A stretch of DNA of 64,000 nucleotides from Adineta vaga (lineage: Eukaryota > Rotifera), in NCBI GenBank assembly GCA_021613535.1, contig CP075493.1, positions 16,306,001 to 16,370,000 of the forward strand. Direction: 5' to 3'. Shown one piece after another: positions 22,940-33,800 of this stretch. The notes under the pieces are model-generated. The model made no database searches, was not told the DNA's origin, and saw only the letters and a program-made list of their open reading frames with translations. A program made the translations under genes and the position numbers. The stretch's first letter is position 1, and every line of letters starts with the position of its first letter.

Positions 22940-24165
22940 TTCAGGTGACATGGGATATATCATCATATGGTTTAGCTGAAGAACAAACAAAAATTATTGT
23001 TAATAGTCAATATTTTAATAATCTTCATACATTAAAAATCAAATAAGATGAAAAATTTTTAAATAAGTGTATTTATAAATATAATTTCTTCGAAAAACTT
23101 TTTAATTCTACAAATCAATTACAATTTACATTCCTTAACATTAAAATTAAATTTATTTTTCCGATCTATTTCGATTGATTTCATATACACCAAATCTAAA
23201 ATATTTAAACATTAACTCCCAACCACCAAATACCTATGAAAAGTCAATAATTATCAAATTAAATCTATTATCATTGACATTGAATAGCAAATTTTCTCAA
23301 ATGAATTTTGATATATTTATAAACTATATGAAACATTTTTCATCATCATTAACTTATTTAGCAATTAATTCCGTATCTCTATCTATTCCTGGAACATTTA
23401 ATAATATAAAACTTAAAGAATTCTTAGAATTAATGAGCGAATTAAAACATTTTCATTTCTACAGTCAACTATATACAGATGAAAATGCCAAAATTATTCT
23501 ATATAAAATTTGGTCCATATTATTCTATTCATTCCAATAAAATTGATGATAAACAAAAGAATATTGCTCAAATATTACATGATGTTAAAACAATTGAATT
23601 TACAGTAGGTTCTATAGAAAATAAATATTTAATTTATGCTTTACCAAATGTAAAACATTTAATTTTATCTCATACAGAATTATCTTCAAGAGATAGTCAA
23701 ATATTTGAAACATTGAATAAAAAAATTCAACGATTAGATATAAATGTTTATTCAAGACTTGAAAAATTAATCAAATTATCTAATAATATTTATTTTTTCA
23801 ATATTCAATATATAAATTTTAATTTAAATAGAAATTGGAAAAAACCTGAATGGTATGGAAATATTATTATGAAAATATTAACAAATTTCAAAAATTTAAA
23901 GATCTTATTAAGATATATGAGTATAGAAAAACATATTTGTGGATATGATCGTAAAATAAATGATTTAAATCAACTTCAGGAACATCTAAATATGAATGAT
24001 ATTAGAAAAAGTTATCAAGTGAAAAGTTTTCGGGAATGTTTATTATTTATTAAACGAAAATATGATGATGATCCGATTGAACAAGATATATCAATGTCTA
24101 TTCCAAAAAAACCATTGTCGTTTTTTAAGAACTTACAAATGTTTTTCTCCAAGAAAAATAAATAA
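22940..24165 (+). pseudogene. Bdelloid-type F-box/LRR-like protein remnant
   Basis: Reading starts with IQVTWDISSYGLAEEQTK and hits a TAA at 23044. It resumes with TPNLKYLNINSQPPNTYEK, LNLLSLTLNSKF and LTYLAINSVSLSI, then needs a frame change near 23500 to continue as ILHDVKTIEFTVGS, LPNVKHLILSHTELSS and IQRLDINVYSRLEKL to a stop at 24165. The repeated leucine-spaced strands (LKYLNI, VKHLIL) are those of leucine-rich-repeat proteins, which are numerous in bdelloids with an N-terminal F-box. No F-box is visible here. With one stop, one frameshift and no start, it is most likely dead. Confidence 0.6.
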
Positions 24166-24192
24166 AAATATATATTTTCTGTAGAATTTTTT

Positions 24193-24248
24193 ATCTTGAG
24201 GGTGTGAGTGTTAGATAGATGTAGTACCCACACCCACCCAACCCACAT
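24193..24248. repeat. Palindromic telomere-repeat element, locus C (short arms)
   Basis: ATCTTGAGGGTGTGAG, then the core TGTTAGATAGATGTAGTACC (24209-24228), then CCACACCCACCCAACCCACA. It has the same order as loci A and B, with decayed arms. The right arm is interrupted by the LTR-like block that follows and resumes at 24460. Confidence 0.78.
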
Positions 24249-24249
24249 C

Positions 24250-24458
24250 TGTAACGATAAAGATATCACCCACTGTGGTGATATCAATATATGATCATCT
24301 CTCCCAATCATGCGTATCATCTTGTTCTTCTCTCTCTTCCTCTCTCTATATAAGCGTGCATTGTATTGTAGAGTGGCTACACTCTGGGTATGTGAGATAG
24401 CCGAATAAACATCTATACCGTGAGAAGCGGTCAGCTACTCATCCAGTTTGTCGCTACA
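24250..24458 (+). mobile_element. Solo-LTR-like block inside telomere repeats
   Basis: A 209-bp unit starts TGTAACG and ends CGCTACA (inverted ends). It contains a TATATAAG box at 24347-24354, AATAAA at 24404-24409 and a GATATCACC/GGTGATATC hairpin near its start. CCCAC-type repeats lie on both sides, and the flanks ACATC and ACACC could be a decayed 5-bp target duplication. This is the layout of a single LTR left after recombination. No internal retroviral-type genes are present. Confidence 0.5.
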
Positions 24459-25583
24459 ACACCCACACCCACCCTTTTCCCTCCCGATGACATCCACCGA
24501 GAATAACTTCTTTCGATAGAGAATTAAATTCTACATCCAGCACAACCTTTCCGAAAGCCAACACAAGTTTACAGACGAATCCGGATAAGAAATACTCGAA
24601 CATGTTGCTAACTTTATCTATATCCTTCAGACATTGAAATAATGATTGACATATAAGGCAATGTTTATATGAAATTCTAATTATAAAAAGTCATACAATG
24701 CTTTTATCAAAAGACGCAAAAGCCAGAGGTAAACTTTGCTCTAAGGATAATAATAAAAATTTGACATAAAATGGAAAGTACATAAAACTCTTACTGTCAG
24801 AAATTCAACACACTTCAAAATTTTAATAATTAGTTTGAGAAATTCGATGTCATATCGTGTGATTTATCTTATAAATATCTCTTAATAAAAATTCAAAAAA
24901 AGTTCTCTCATGTATAATAATGAAGATTCAATATAGACCAAGATCTGTTCTACTTTATGATTTCTTTTTATTTAGTTGATATATATATATATTTGATTAA
25001 TAACAAATAGAATTAAACAAGAAAGTTCACATTTGGATTCTTCATAGAAACATTTTTTATTTTTCCTATTATTTAATTCTCATAACATTATTTAAAGTAT
25101 CATCACAAATGTTTCTTTCATCATTCTGATAATCGTTTTTCTATGAAGACAATTTTATTTCCATGAGGTACTTTGTCAGACAATCTTTAATAATATGTAA
25201 AAGAATAGATACAGCTGTGACCACGATATTTTATTAATTGATTAAAAGCAAAAAATTTTACAGACACAAAAATAGAAGATGTGATTACACACACATAATC
25301 ACTGAATAATTTTGTTAGAAGTAAAACAGATTTTCATAATGATCACCAAACGTGGATGACTGACATCTCATCAGAAGAAATTCTTTTAGATAACTTGAAA
25401 ATTAAATATTTGAAACATTACCGAAAGCAACATAAAAATATTTGTTATTTGAGTTGACTGACAAAAATTTTCTTTGTTAATGATGGGGTAACAACAACAA
25501 TGATTAATAATATATGTATATATATATATATAAATAAACAAGAGTTTTGTTTCATATGTCTATAATCTAAATACGGCATTGGT
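24459..25583. other. Non-coding stretch downstream of the GPCR gene
   Basis: Begins with a remnant CCCACACCCACCC. The rest is AT-rich with no supported gene. Confidence 0.45.
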
Positions 25584-26693
25584 TCAGTTCTGTTGTCGAC
25601 TAGTATCACCGGTATTTCCCTGTCTTTGTCTGTCTGCAAACTGAGTGTTAATAACACCTATTTGATTCCAGTTGACTATTGCTCGTTCAGCTAATACAGG
25701 CAGATATCGTGTCAAGCCCAGTGCTCTCAAAGAAAAAGTCAATCCATATTGGGCACAACGTTTCATCTCGACACGAAATTTTGGCCCGGATAGAGTAAAA
25801 AGATAAAATCCAAGTACAGGATTTGTATAGTGAAGTATTCGAGATAGATCAAATGCAAAAATAAAAATAACTCGTTCAGACGCTGAAAGTGTATATTTAA
25901 GGATCGTTAACGCAATCATATTGAAAATATTGAAAGAAGCATACGGAGCTGAGAATAGAGTAGTAATCAACACTTGAAAAAGAAGCATGGAAGATAGTTG
26001 ACGATCATTTGAACTTAAACGTTCATTTTGTGCGTTACCAACTCTCGGACCTACACGATTGCGAATACTTCGAACGTTGAAAATCATCAGAATACCAAAG
26101 ATGCTCATTAGTATTATTGGTATAGCACAAGAAATGAATGAGAAAAATAGGTAGAAGAAAATAGTATATTCATATGTATATATACGACAAGTGTTAACTA
26201 CGCCATACAACTCAGACTTAAAGAAAAAAAGTATATGAACATAAATTAAAAACATGAATATAGTAGTAAATGCAATAATCTTTCGAGCAATTGATAAATT
26301 ACTCAATCGACGCAGTCGCACATTTGGTGAGCTTGAGAGAAAACGATCGATAGTGGCAAGTGCAACAAACCATAACACAAGAGAAAAAGAAGAATATACG
26401 AAAATATTACGTAACTTACACAATGCACTGCTCCCTTGTGATGGATCAATACCCCAACCATCTGCGAGATAACGCGTGAATAAGGCCATATAAAGAACAA
26501 AAGAGTTGTTGATGGAACCAGCCAGAAAATACATTGAACATGGATTCGTACGTAAAGAACGAAGAGTAAATATAATGATGTTAAATAAATTTCCAAATGT
26601 TCCAAAAACAATTTGGAAAGGTGGACATATGCGATTGAGCCAAAACATGACAGTATTTAAATTTGCAGTTAAAATGGCTACTGAATTCGACAT
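25584..26693 (-). CDS. Rhodopsin-like seven-helix receptor (GPCR), 369 codons, single exon
   Basis: Seven hydrophobic stretches can be followed from IVFGTFGNLFNIIIFTL (TM1, with the GN pair) through LATIDRFLSS at the end of TM3 (a DRY-type motif changed to DRF) to NPVLGFYLFTLSG in TM7 (an NPxxY-like motif). A conserved Cys before TM3 (SSALCKLRN) and a Cys in the second extracellular loop (VNTCRIY) could form the usual disulfide. The third intracellular loop is rich in Arg (RSIRNRVGPRVG). The cytoplasmic tail is polar. Length and plan fit the large bdelloid family of peptide-type receptors (FMRFamide-receptor-like). The ligand cannot be named. No break is visible. Confidence 0.82.
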   Translation of the reverse strand: MSNSVAILTANLNTVMFWLNRICPPFQIVFGTFGNLFNIIIFTLRSLRTNPCSMYFLAGSINNSFVLYMALFTRYLADGWGIDPSQGSSALCKLRNIFVYSSFSLVLWFVALATIDRFLSSSPNVRLRRLSNLSIARKIIAFTTIFMFLIYVHILFFFKSELYGVVNTCRIYTYEYTIFFYLFFSFISCAIPIILMSIFGILMIFNVRSIRNRVGPRVGNAQNERLSSNDRQLSSMLLFQVLITTLFSAPYASFNIFNMIALTILKYTLSASERVIFIFAFDLSRILHYTNPVLGFYLFTLSGPKFRVEMKRCAQYGLTFSLRALGLTRYLPVLAERAIVNWNQIGVINTQFADRQRQGNTGDTSRQQN

Positions 26694-27920
26694 GTTTGAA
26701 ACGTGAAATAATCTGAGACAAAAAAATATAAGATGTAATTAAGATTCAAGTAGCAGCTAAAATAAACGAGCAAGAAGTAATGTGAATATAAATATAGTAT
26801 TAAATGGTTCGTATCTATCTTTTTATGAAATTAAATCACAACAAAAGCTATAGTTATTAATATTTATCCCTGAAAACCAAATAGCTTTCAGTCATTTCGT
26901 GTTCAGTATATCATTATTATACTTAGGAGATACCAAAAGACATGATGTCGTTATTATAAAATCTTACAAAAGGTTCGAGACAATTTTCCTTCTATGTATA
27001 TATTTTGACAGATGAAATTGTAGTCTATAATTCTACAATATTTCAATTGAAATCATAAGCTGACATCCCACCGACAAGCTGTAAGAAAAGAGGAATAAAG
27101 AAGATTTTCATTTGTAAAAAAAAGAGAAATGTAGTTTTGACTTATTGTCACGTCGTCAGATTCCGTAGAATGAACGAATATATGTGGCAGTCGATTAGGG
27201 AATTTAGTTGAGATTGGAATTTATGTAAATTTCAAATAAATTCTATATTTCTATTATTTCATTAATGTAATAGAAAGTAGATTTTAGAAATTTCTATCAA
27301 ATTACATTGTGAAATGAAAGATTTTTGTTTAAATCAACAATGTAATAAAAGTTAGAATAATTTATTATGTATTTTTTGACAGAAAAATTGTGGAAAAAGT
27401 TATGATAAATTTATGTGAATTATGTATATTCGTTTCGTTATGTAGCTATATTAACGTTAATGTCAGGATGAAAGATTTTGAAGTTTGCTTTGAAATTATA
27501 GATTTTTATTTTTAATATACAAGTGCTTTTCATTATCGGGACATACGAGACATTGAATTTTGTATTAAATAAGAGGAAAGTGAATTTCGTTCGGTTTTAA
27601 ATACATTATTGTTCTTGCTGGTGTGAATATGCGTGCAGGGAGGGACGTATGAAACATTGTTTTTTTAGTTATGTGATTTGAATGTATATTAAAATTTAAG
27701 AGTTAATTACGTTTTTATAGGAATTATCCACCTCAAAGAGTTCAATTTTCATTAAAAAACGAAATTCTACTTGTAGAAAATAGTTATTTATATACATAAA
27801 TACTTTTATTAAGGAGAAGGGTTTTCAATTTTTAATGGATTTACATTATATTTTGAAGATATTTTCATTCATTTATTATCAATTAAAACTAAAGAAAATG
27901 AAAATAATTATTTTTATTTT
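26694..27920. other. Non-coding stretch
   Basis: AT-rich; upstream region of the GPCR gene. No supported gene or clear repeat. Confidence 0.45.
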
Positions 27921-27922
27921 TA

Positions 27923-29165
27923 TTAGGTTGTCAACAAAGTTTTGGCGTTTTTTTCAAAAATTTTATTTTTGTTTTTTCACTTCAAAAGTACAACTAGTTT
28001 TCAGATATATATTTACCATTACTATCTACCACTTGTTGCCAACGCTCTGGCAGAGACATGATCCCGCGCTCGTAGAAGTCCTGGGATTTTTCATCAAAGA
28101 ACTTGACAAGCTCCGTTTTGACATCGCTTTCGTCGTCGAACTTTTTATCACGTAAATCATTCGAAAGAGATCGAAACAAATGGTAGTCTGTTGGAGCCAA
28201 GTCAGGGGAATAAGGTGGATGAGGAATGGTAATCCAGCCGAGCTTCAATAATTTTTCACGGGTCGACTTTGCTACATGTGGTCTAGCGTTGTCATGTAAA
28301 AAATAAACTCGATCCTGCTTTCCCTTGAGCTTTTCTGCAACCCGATCCAATTGTTGACAGTACAGATCAGCAGTGATGGTGTAACCATTTGGTAGAACTT
28401 CCCAGTGGATAACTCCTTTGATACCCCACCAGACGCTCAGCATCAATTTCTTGGGATGGAGATCAGCCTTCGGTGTTGCTACGCCGGTTTGACCAGCGCT
28501 CAGCCACTGACGTCGACGCGGGTAGTTAACATACAACACCCACTTCTCATCACCAGTAATCAGATTGGATAACCATTGGTAGTTGCGGTGAGATGTGATT
28601 AAATCCATACATGCATCAACTCTCTGTTGCAGCTGATGTGCCGATAATTCATGAGGTATCCATACCCCATATTTCCAGGTCTTGCCTAATTCGTTCAGAT
28701 GTTTTTCCACCGTAGTATGAGAGCACCCGAGCTGCTCTGCTAAACACCGTAAAGTCAGTCGAGGATCTTCTTCGATAAGCTGCTTTAAAAAGTCCACATC
28801 CACTTCCATTGGTCTACCAGATCGAGGTAAGTCGTCGAGTTCTAAATCGCCATTCTTGAAATGATTGAACCAACGTTGCGCGGTACGAGTGGAGACTAGA
28901 CCCTGACCCATCGTGCCGCATATGTTGCTGGCTGCTTCCGTTGCTTTGTGCCCCAAACGAAATTCATGAAGTAAAAGCACTCGAACCTCTCTATGAGAAA
29001 GATTTATCTTTGACTCGACATCAACGTCCATATCAACGATTTTTTTTATCATTCAAAAGACATTCATGTCCTATATATATACCCTTAGTATGGAAACTTC
29101 TAGAACTTTCTTGGTTGTTCTACAAGATTTTAGAAAAAAACGACAGAACTTTGTTGACAACCTAA
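27923..29165 (-). mobile_element. Mariner transposon with intact ends
   Basis: Both ends start TTAGGTTGTCAACAAAGTT and share about 38 bp with roughly three mismatches (TTTGGCG on the left, CTGTCG on the right). A TA dinucleotide flanks each side (27921-27922, 29166-29167), the expected target duplication. The 1243-bp length and one open transposase suggest a recent, possibly active copy. Confidence 0.92.
27994..29052 (-). CDS. Mariner transposase, 352 codons, DD34D
   Basis: Cut-and-paste transposase. The N-terminal part has two helix-turn-helix regions: VLLLHEFRLGHKATEAASNI (about 25-45) and LTLRCLAEQLGCSHTTVEKH (about 100-118). The catalytic core shows GDEKWVLYVN (first Asp), FLHDNARPHVAK (second Asp) and YSPDLAPTDYHLF (third Asp), with 34 residues between the last two, the mariner spacing. 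The hallmark WVPHEL appears as WIPHEL. The frame is unbroken, which is rare among mariners. Its codon use and GC look higher than in the surrounding DNA, as expected of a recent arrival. The start at 29052 gives MIKKIVDMDVDVES; an internal ATG seven codons on is also possible. Confidence 0.95.
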   Translation of the reverse strand: MIKKIVDMDVDVESKINLSHREVRVLLLHEFRLGHKATEAASNICGTMGQGLVSTRTAQRWFNHFKNGDLELDDLPRSGRPMEVDVDFLKQLIEEDPRLTLRCLAEQLGCSHTTVEKHLNELGKTWKYGVWIPHELSAHQLQQRVDACMDLITSHRNYQWLSNLITGDEKWVLYVNYPRRRQWLSAGQTGVATPKADLHPKKLMLSVWWGIKGVIHWEVLPNGYTITADLYCQQLDRVAEKLKGKQDRVYFLHDNARPHVAKSTREKLLKLGWITIPHPPYSPDLAPTDYHLFRSLSNDLRDKKFDDESDVKTELVKFFDEKSQDFYERGIMSLPERWQQVVDSNGKYISEN

Positions 29166-29337
29166 TACTTCATATAAGATTTATATTTGAAATTAATATT
29201 GAGAGATTATTTCTTTTTTAGAAATAGTCAATTTAATTTAATTTTGAATTTAATTTTAATTATGTAGATTTCTTATACCATCTGATGATCGACCTATGAA
29301 AATAAGTTGAAACTGGTTATGGTATTTATTTGTTCAA

Positions 29338-29357
29338 ACACACCCACACCCTCAAGA
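29338..29357. repeat. Telomere-repeat scrap ending CACCCTCAAGAT
   Basis: AAACACACCCACACCCTCAAGAT carries the same repeat-to-unique boundary as loci B and, inverted, A, C and 37786. A hammerhead begins 14 bp further on. Confidence 0.65.
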
Positions 29358-29370
29358 TTTAAGCTATTAA

Positions 29371-29413
29371 GCCATCTGATGAGAACTTTAAACAGTTCGA
29401 AACGCGTCATGGC
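29371..29413 (+). ncRNA. Stand-alone hammerhead ribozyme, complete
   Basis: Stem I GCCAU/AUGGC is perfect, followed by CUGAUGAG (29376-29383), stem II AACU/AGUU with loop UUAAAC, then CGAAA, CGCG and UC. All core positions are canonical. No reverse transcriptase lies within 8 kb on either side, so it is not a visible part of a PLE. Stem III is only the palindrome CGCG, suggesting action as a dimer. Confidence 0.85.
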
Positions 29414-29434
29414 GACTTGTACTCACCCTTATGA

Positions 29435-30590
29435 TAGGAAGATCAAAGTTCTCGAAACTGCTCAGTCGCATAAAGGTCAAGAATATATATGATGATATGA
29501 GATACAGTCATATGACAATGAAATAAAAGAAAAAATTCCTTCTACGCAGTTATCAGACTACAAAAAAAAGACGAAATATTTGTTGTAGTAACAATCAAAA
29601 TCTAGTTCAAATTTAAATCAAACTAGTAAATATTCAAACTTTAATAAAATTTTGATCTATACTATTAACAACGGCCTAGTCGATATTGAAATTTTGATCT
29701 CAATTAGTTCAAATTTAAATATCTTGATCCCAACTAGGACAAGTTAAAACGTTTTATAGTAAAATCTTTGTAGATGATTAAATTAGAGAACTAACTTTGA
29801 GATATGTGAATCTTTGTTTTGACACAACAACATTACTTACAACTTATGTTTAATGCAAAGAAATATTTTCAATCAGTCAAAATCGATGAGTAAGATATAT
29901 TGTACTCAATAAAACCAAAGTTATTTGTGGTTGCTCATTAAGATTTGTATAACATAACTAGAGAATTTCAAAGGATTAAGAATGTTTAAATATGAACTAG
30001 TTGTGATCAAAATTTCAATGTCAACTAGTTCGATTTAATGCTAAACCGAATTTGGACTATTAGTAAGAACAATTTCATCAAAATAAGCTATATGATGGTA
30101 AGAATGAAGCAAAAAGATACGGCAACACTGGTGATAACCGAATGAGAAAAGAAACAACATCATTATGAAATCATAAAAAGAAAACAAAAAACAATATTTC
30201 AAACCGTAGATAAGCGAATCATAAGATAGACAAAGAGGTTTTCACGAGAGAAAAAGAATGACATGATAGGAAGATGAAAGTTCTCGAAATTGCTCAGTTA
30301 CAAACAGCTGAGAATAAGATTGACGAAATAAGATAAAGTCATATGACAAGGTAATAAAAGAAAGAATTGTTTCTATGTAGTTATCAAACTAACATTAAAA
30401 GACGAAATATTTCTCCAAGATAAGTCAGATGATGGTAAGAATGAAGCAAAAAACAAGGTAATACTGATGATAACCGAATGAGAGAAGATGCAATATCATT
30501 ATGAAATTATAAAAAGAAAACAAAAAACATTATTTCAAACAATAGATAAGCTAATAATAAGAGAGAGAGAGAGACAAAGATGAAATAGGT
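29435..30590. repeat. Non-coding region of diverged direct repeats and an inverted repeat
   Basis: The segment AAGTTCTCGAAACTGCTCAG ... AGACGAAATATTT at 29447-29582 recurs at about 30278-30410. The segment ATGATGGTAAGAATGAAGCA ... at about 30092-30240 recurs at about 30432-30580. Inside, about 29677-29722 and 29983-30028 are inverted copies (share ATTGAAATTTTGATC). No coding capacity. They may be nested non-autonomous elements. Confidence 0.6.
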
Positions 30591-30841
30591 CAGAGTATGA
30601 TATAAATATGCGTGTATATCTACCGTTAAAATTAAATTATTACTAAAGATTTTCCAAGGTAAGCGGGAATAATTTTAACCATCTTAACTTATTTTTAAAG
30701 ATGTTTTATCAATGTTCCGATTAAATTACCATATTCCAATTCTTTACTTTTTTTCTTTTAAGTAGATGTATTGCATGATTTATTCTTATAATATATATTT
30801 CAGATATTTCACATAGTACAGTTATAAAACCAGAAGACAAC

Positions 30842-33800
30842 ATGGAATATAATGAAACCCCTGCTAGCGAAGAGCAAGCAGATTTCATTTCGAAACAAAT
30901 TAAAAGCGAAAATCGACCAAACAAAAAGTAAATACACTATCCAGATATTTCCACAATAATTGGAAATATTTTCATGATTTAGATCAGTATGGTCGACCAT
31001 ATTTTCACATAATAAAATCAAAGTTATCATCACCGGCTTGCTGTTGATGTTTATTGTGGCTGGCGCACTAATGTTTTTTGCTTCTTCACAATCACAACGG
31101 ACTACACAAACATCATCTGAAAATGATCAAGGTAAGATTAAAAAGGTTTTTTATCGTCATAAGTGATGACCATATTCAACGAAATAAATATTAACCTCTT
31201 CATTGATATATTTTGTAGATGATGCACTTCCTCAACTACGATCATATTCAAGACATGAAGTAAACAATTCATATATTCATTATTTATTATCTTACAATCA
31301 TTATTTTATATAGAGACATCGATCACCAGATACTCTTGGCCATATGAATGTTTACATTAACAAACACAAGCATCGTTCAAATCAACGAGTTCGCTTTCCT
31401 GTAGCTCGATATAATGATCGTCATCACTTTCGTTTGTTTTATTTTCACTCTTTTTTTCTTTCCTATACGTAGCTTTTACTTTGTAGCATTACGAGGTCCA
31501 TTTCTTAATTTTATGCCATGGGTTCCAATATTTGCTGATCGATTAACAAAACAAACAATTATTTATTCACCAACAGGAGGTATATAATTGTTGATCGTTA
31601 TTGTTGAAATTAATTAATAATTCATTTATTTTGTTTAGTTTATATTCTTCCACCATTGATCAACTCATATGGTCAATTATTTTCAGTTGCACAACTTATT
31701 GCTTCTGGTTATGCTAGTTTGGTTAGTAGTGGATCATCACTCAATGGAAATATTGATATGCTTCGTTATTTTCAACCACAACCTTGTATGTTTTCTTTTT
31801 CTCTTTTTGTCCATTGATTGATATATTGTTTATGATAGTGTTGGGTCCAGGTATTCCAGTGATAAATCCTTTGATGGGTGGCTTTACTGGTGGCATTTAT
31901 AGTAATTTTGGTTCATTTCCAAATGCTAGACGGTATGAAGGACGATCAAAGATGGATTATTCAGGTGAAAACGAAGATGATGATGATGATGATGATTATC
32001 ATGGTAATGAACAAAAAGAAAGCGAAGAATATAAGTATCGACCTGAATACAATTCATATCGAAACAATAGAAAACCATACAAGACAAACAAATATACAAG
32101 TAATATATACATATTTCCTATTTATTTATTTATTCTCAGTTATTTCACGTATCTATTCTTTCGATTCATACTGATTGATTTTACTTTGTGATAGGAAAAA
32201 CAACACCATTAACAACCAAATCATCCACAACACTGCCACCACCTCAATCGTATTTAACCAAATGTGAACCAGAAAAGAAATCTTGTAAGTCAATTTGTTT
32301 CTTTACATATGAGATATCACAATTCTCACCATTCGTAAAATTGATCGAAATAGTTCATTTACTTTTTCCATTAATCATGATGACGATAAAACTGATTCTT
32401 TTTGGATATGATATGGATAAACTTGTATACCTCTATTTTTGTTTCCCTTTTTAGCAACAAATGGTCATAAAGGACGAGCATTTAAAAAACACTATCTCCG
32501 TAGAAAAATAAGAATGTTATCGAAGTTAAAGAAATCTGATACTCCTCGTATTCTGAAGGGTGCTTATGTCATTCAATATCCAACTAACACTCCTGTCAAA
32601 CAATGTTTTCAGTCAGTAACTAATTCTTTAGCAAAAACACATCAAATCAGTAGATCATCAGTTAAAAAGCGACTTGAAATCGAATCATCATTATTTACTG
32701 GCATTTCTATTCAAGTAGACCATAAAGATGCTATTGATGCATTGGAAATGATTGAAGATGCTGTTGACGTTTTTCCTGTTACCGTTATTAAACGTCCAAG
32801 TCCTATAAAGAATCCAAAATTTGCTGATATATTAACAGAAGAACAACGTAAAACATTGATTCCTCATTATTTAAGTGGTGTTGATGAGATTCACAAACGA
32901 TTCAAGAATTTTGGTGCGGGTGTTAAAGTAAGTATTGCTATATCAATATTTTGCTTCGTTTCCTGGCATTCTACTGAACTATACAAAATCATTTATTCTG
33001 TTTTATTCTAGATCGGTATCCTTGATACTGGTATTGATTATACACATCCAGCGCTTGGAGGTTGTTTTGGTGCAGATTGCAAAGTGGCATATGGATATGG
33101 TAAGTGATTGAATTTGATTATTTATCGACATACTTATCAAAGAGTAATGATTGTATAGATCTCGTTGGTGATGCTTATGATGGTTTTAACATACCAGTAG
33201 AAGATGATGATCCTTTGGACAATTGTTCTGATAGTGCTCATGGTATATTTTCTCTTACATATTTTTGTTATGTAGTCTCATGATATATAGGAACACATGT
33301 TGCTGGTATTATTGGTGCAAATACGACTGGAATCGATCAACCACTTTATACTCCAGTTGAACATTTTATAGGTGTTGCTCCTCGAGCAATACTTGGAGCA
33401 TGTAAGTAATATTTTTTCTATCTAATACAATATTTATATTTATTATATTTGTTTGAAAGATCGCGTATTTGGATGTGCAGGTTATGTAACAACTGGTAAG
33501 TATGAATAGTGATATATTATTACTATTGATTCTGTTTATGTAATATATTTTACAAATATATTTATTTCTAGATGTGGAGGCTAAAGCAATCTTTCGTGCT
33601 CAAGCTGATGGTATGGATATAAGTGAGTATTTTTGATTATGTCTTTTCTTTATCTCCTTCAAATCTTAATATTAGAAACAAGGCTGTCGAGGTAATATCT
33701 TTAAGACAGTGACATTTATTAACATATAGTGGAAATCTGTAAATAAACTGATTCGTTTCTTTGAGTTTATGAATTTTTTATTCAAGATGTCGTCATAGCA

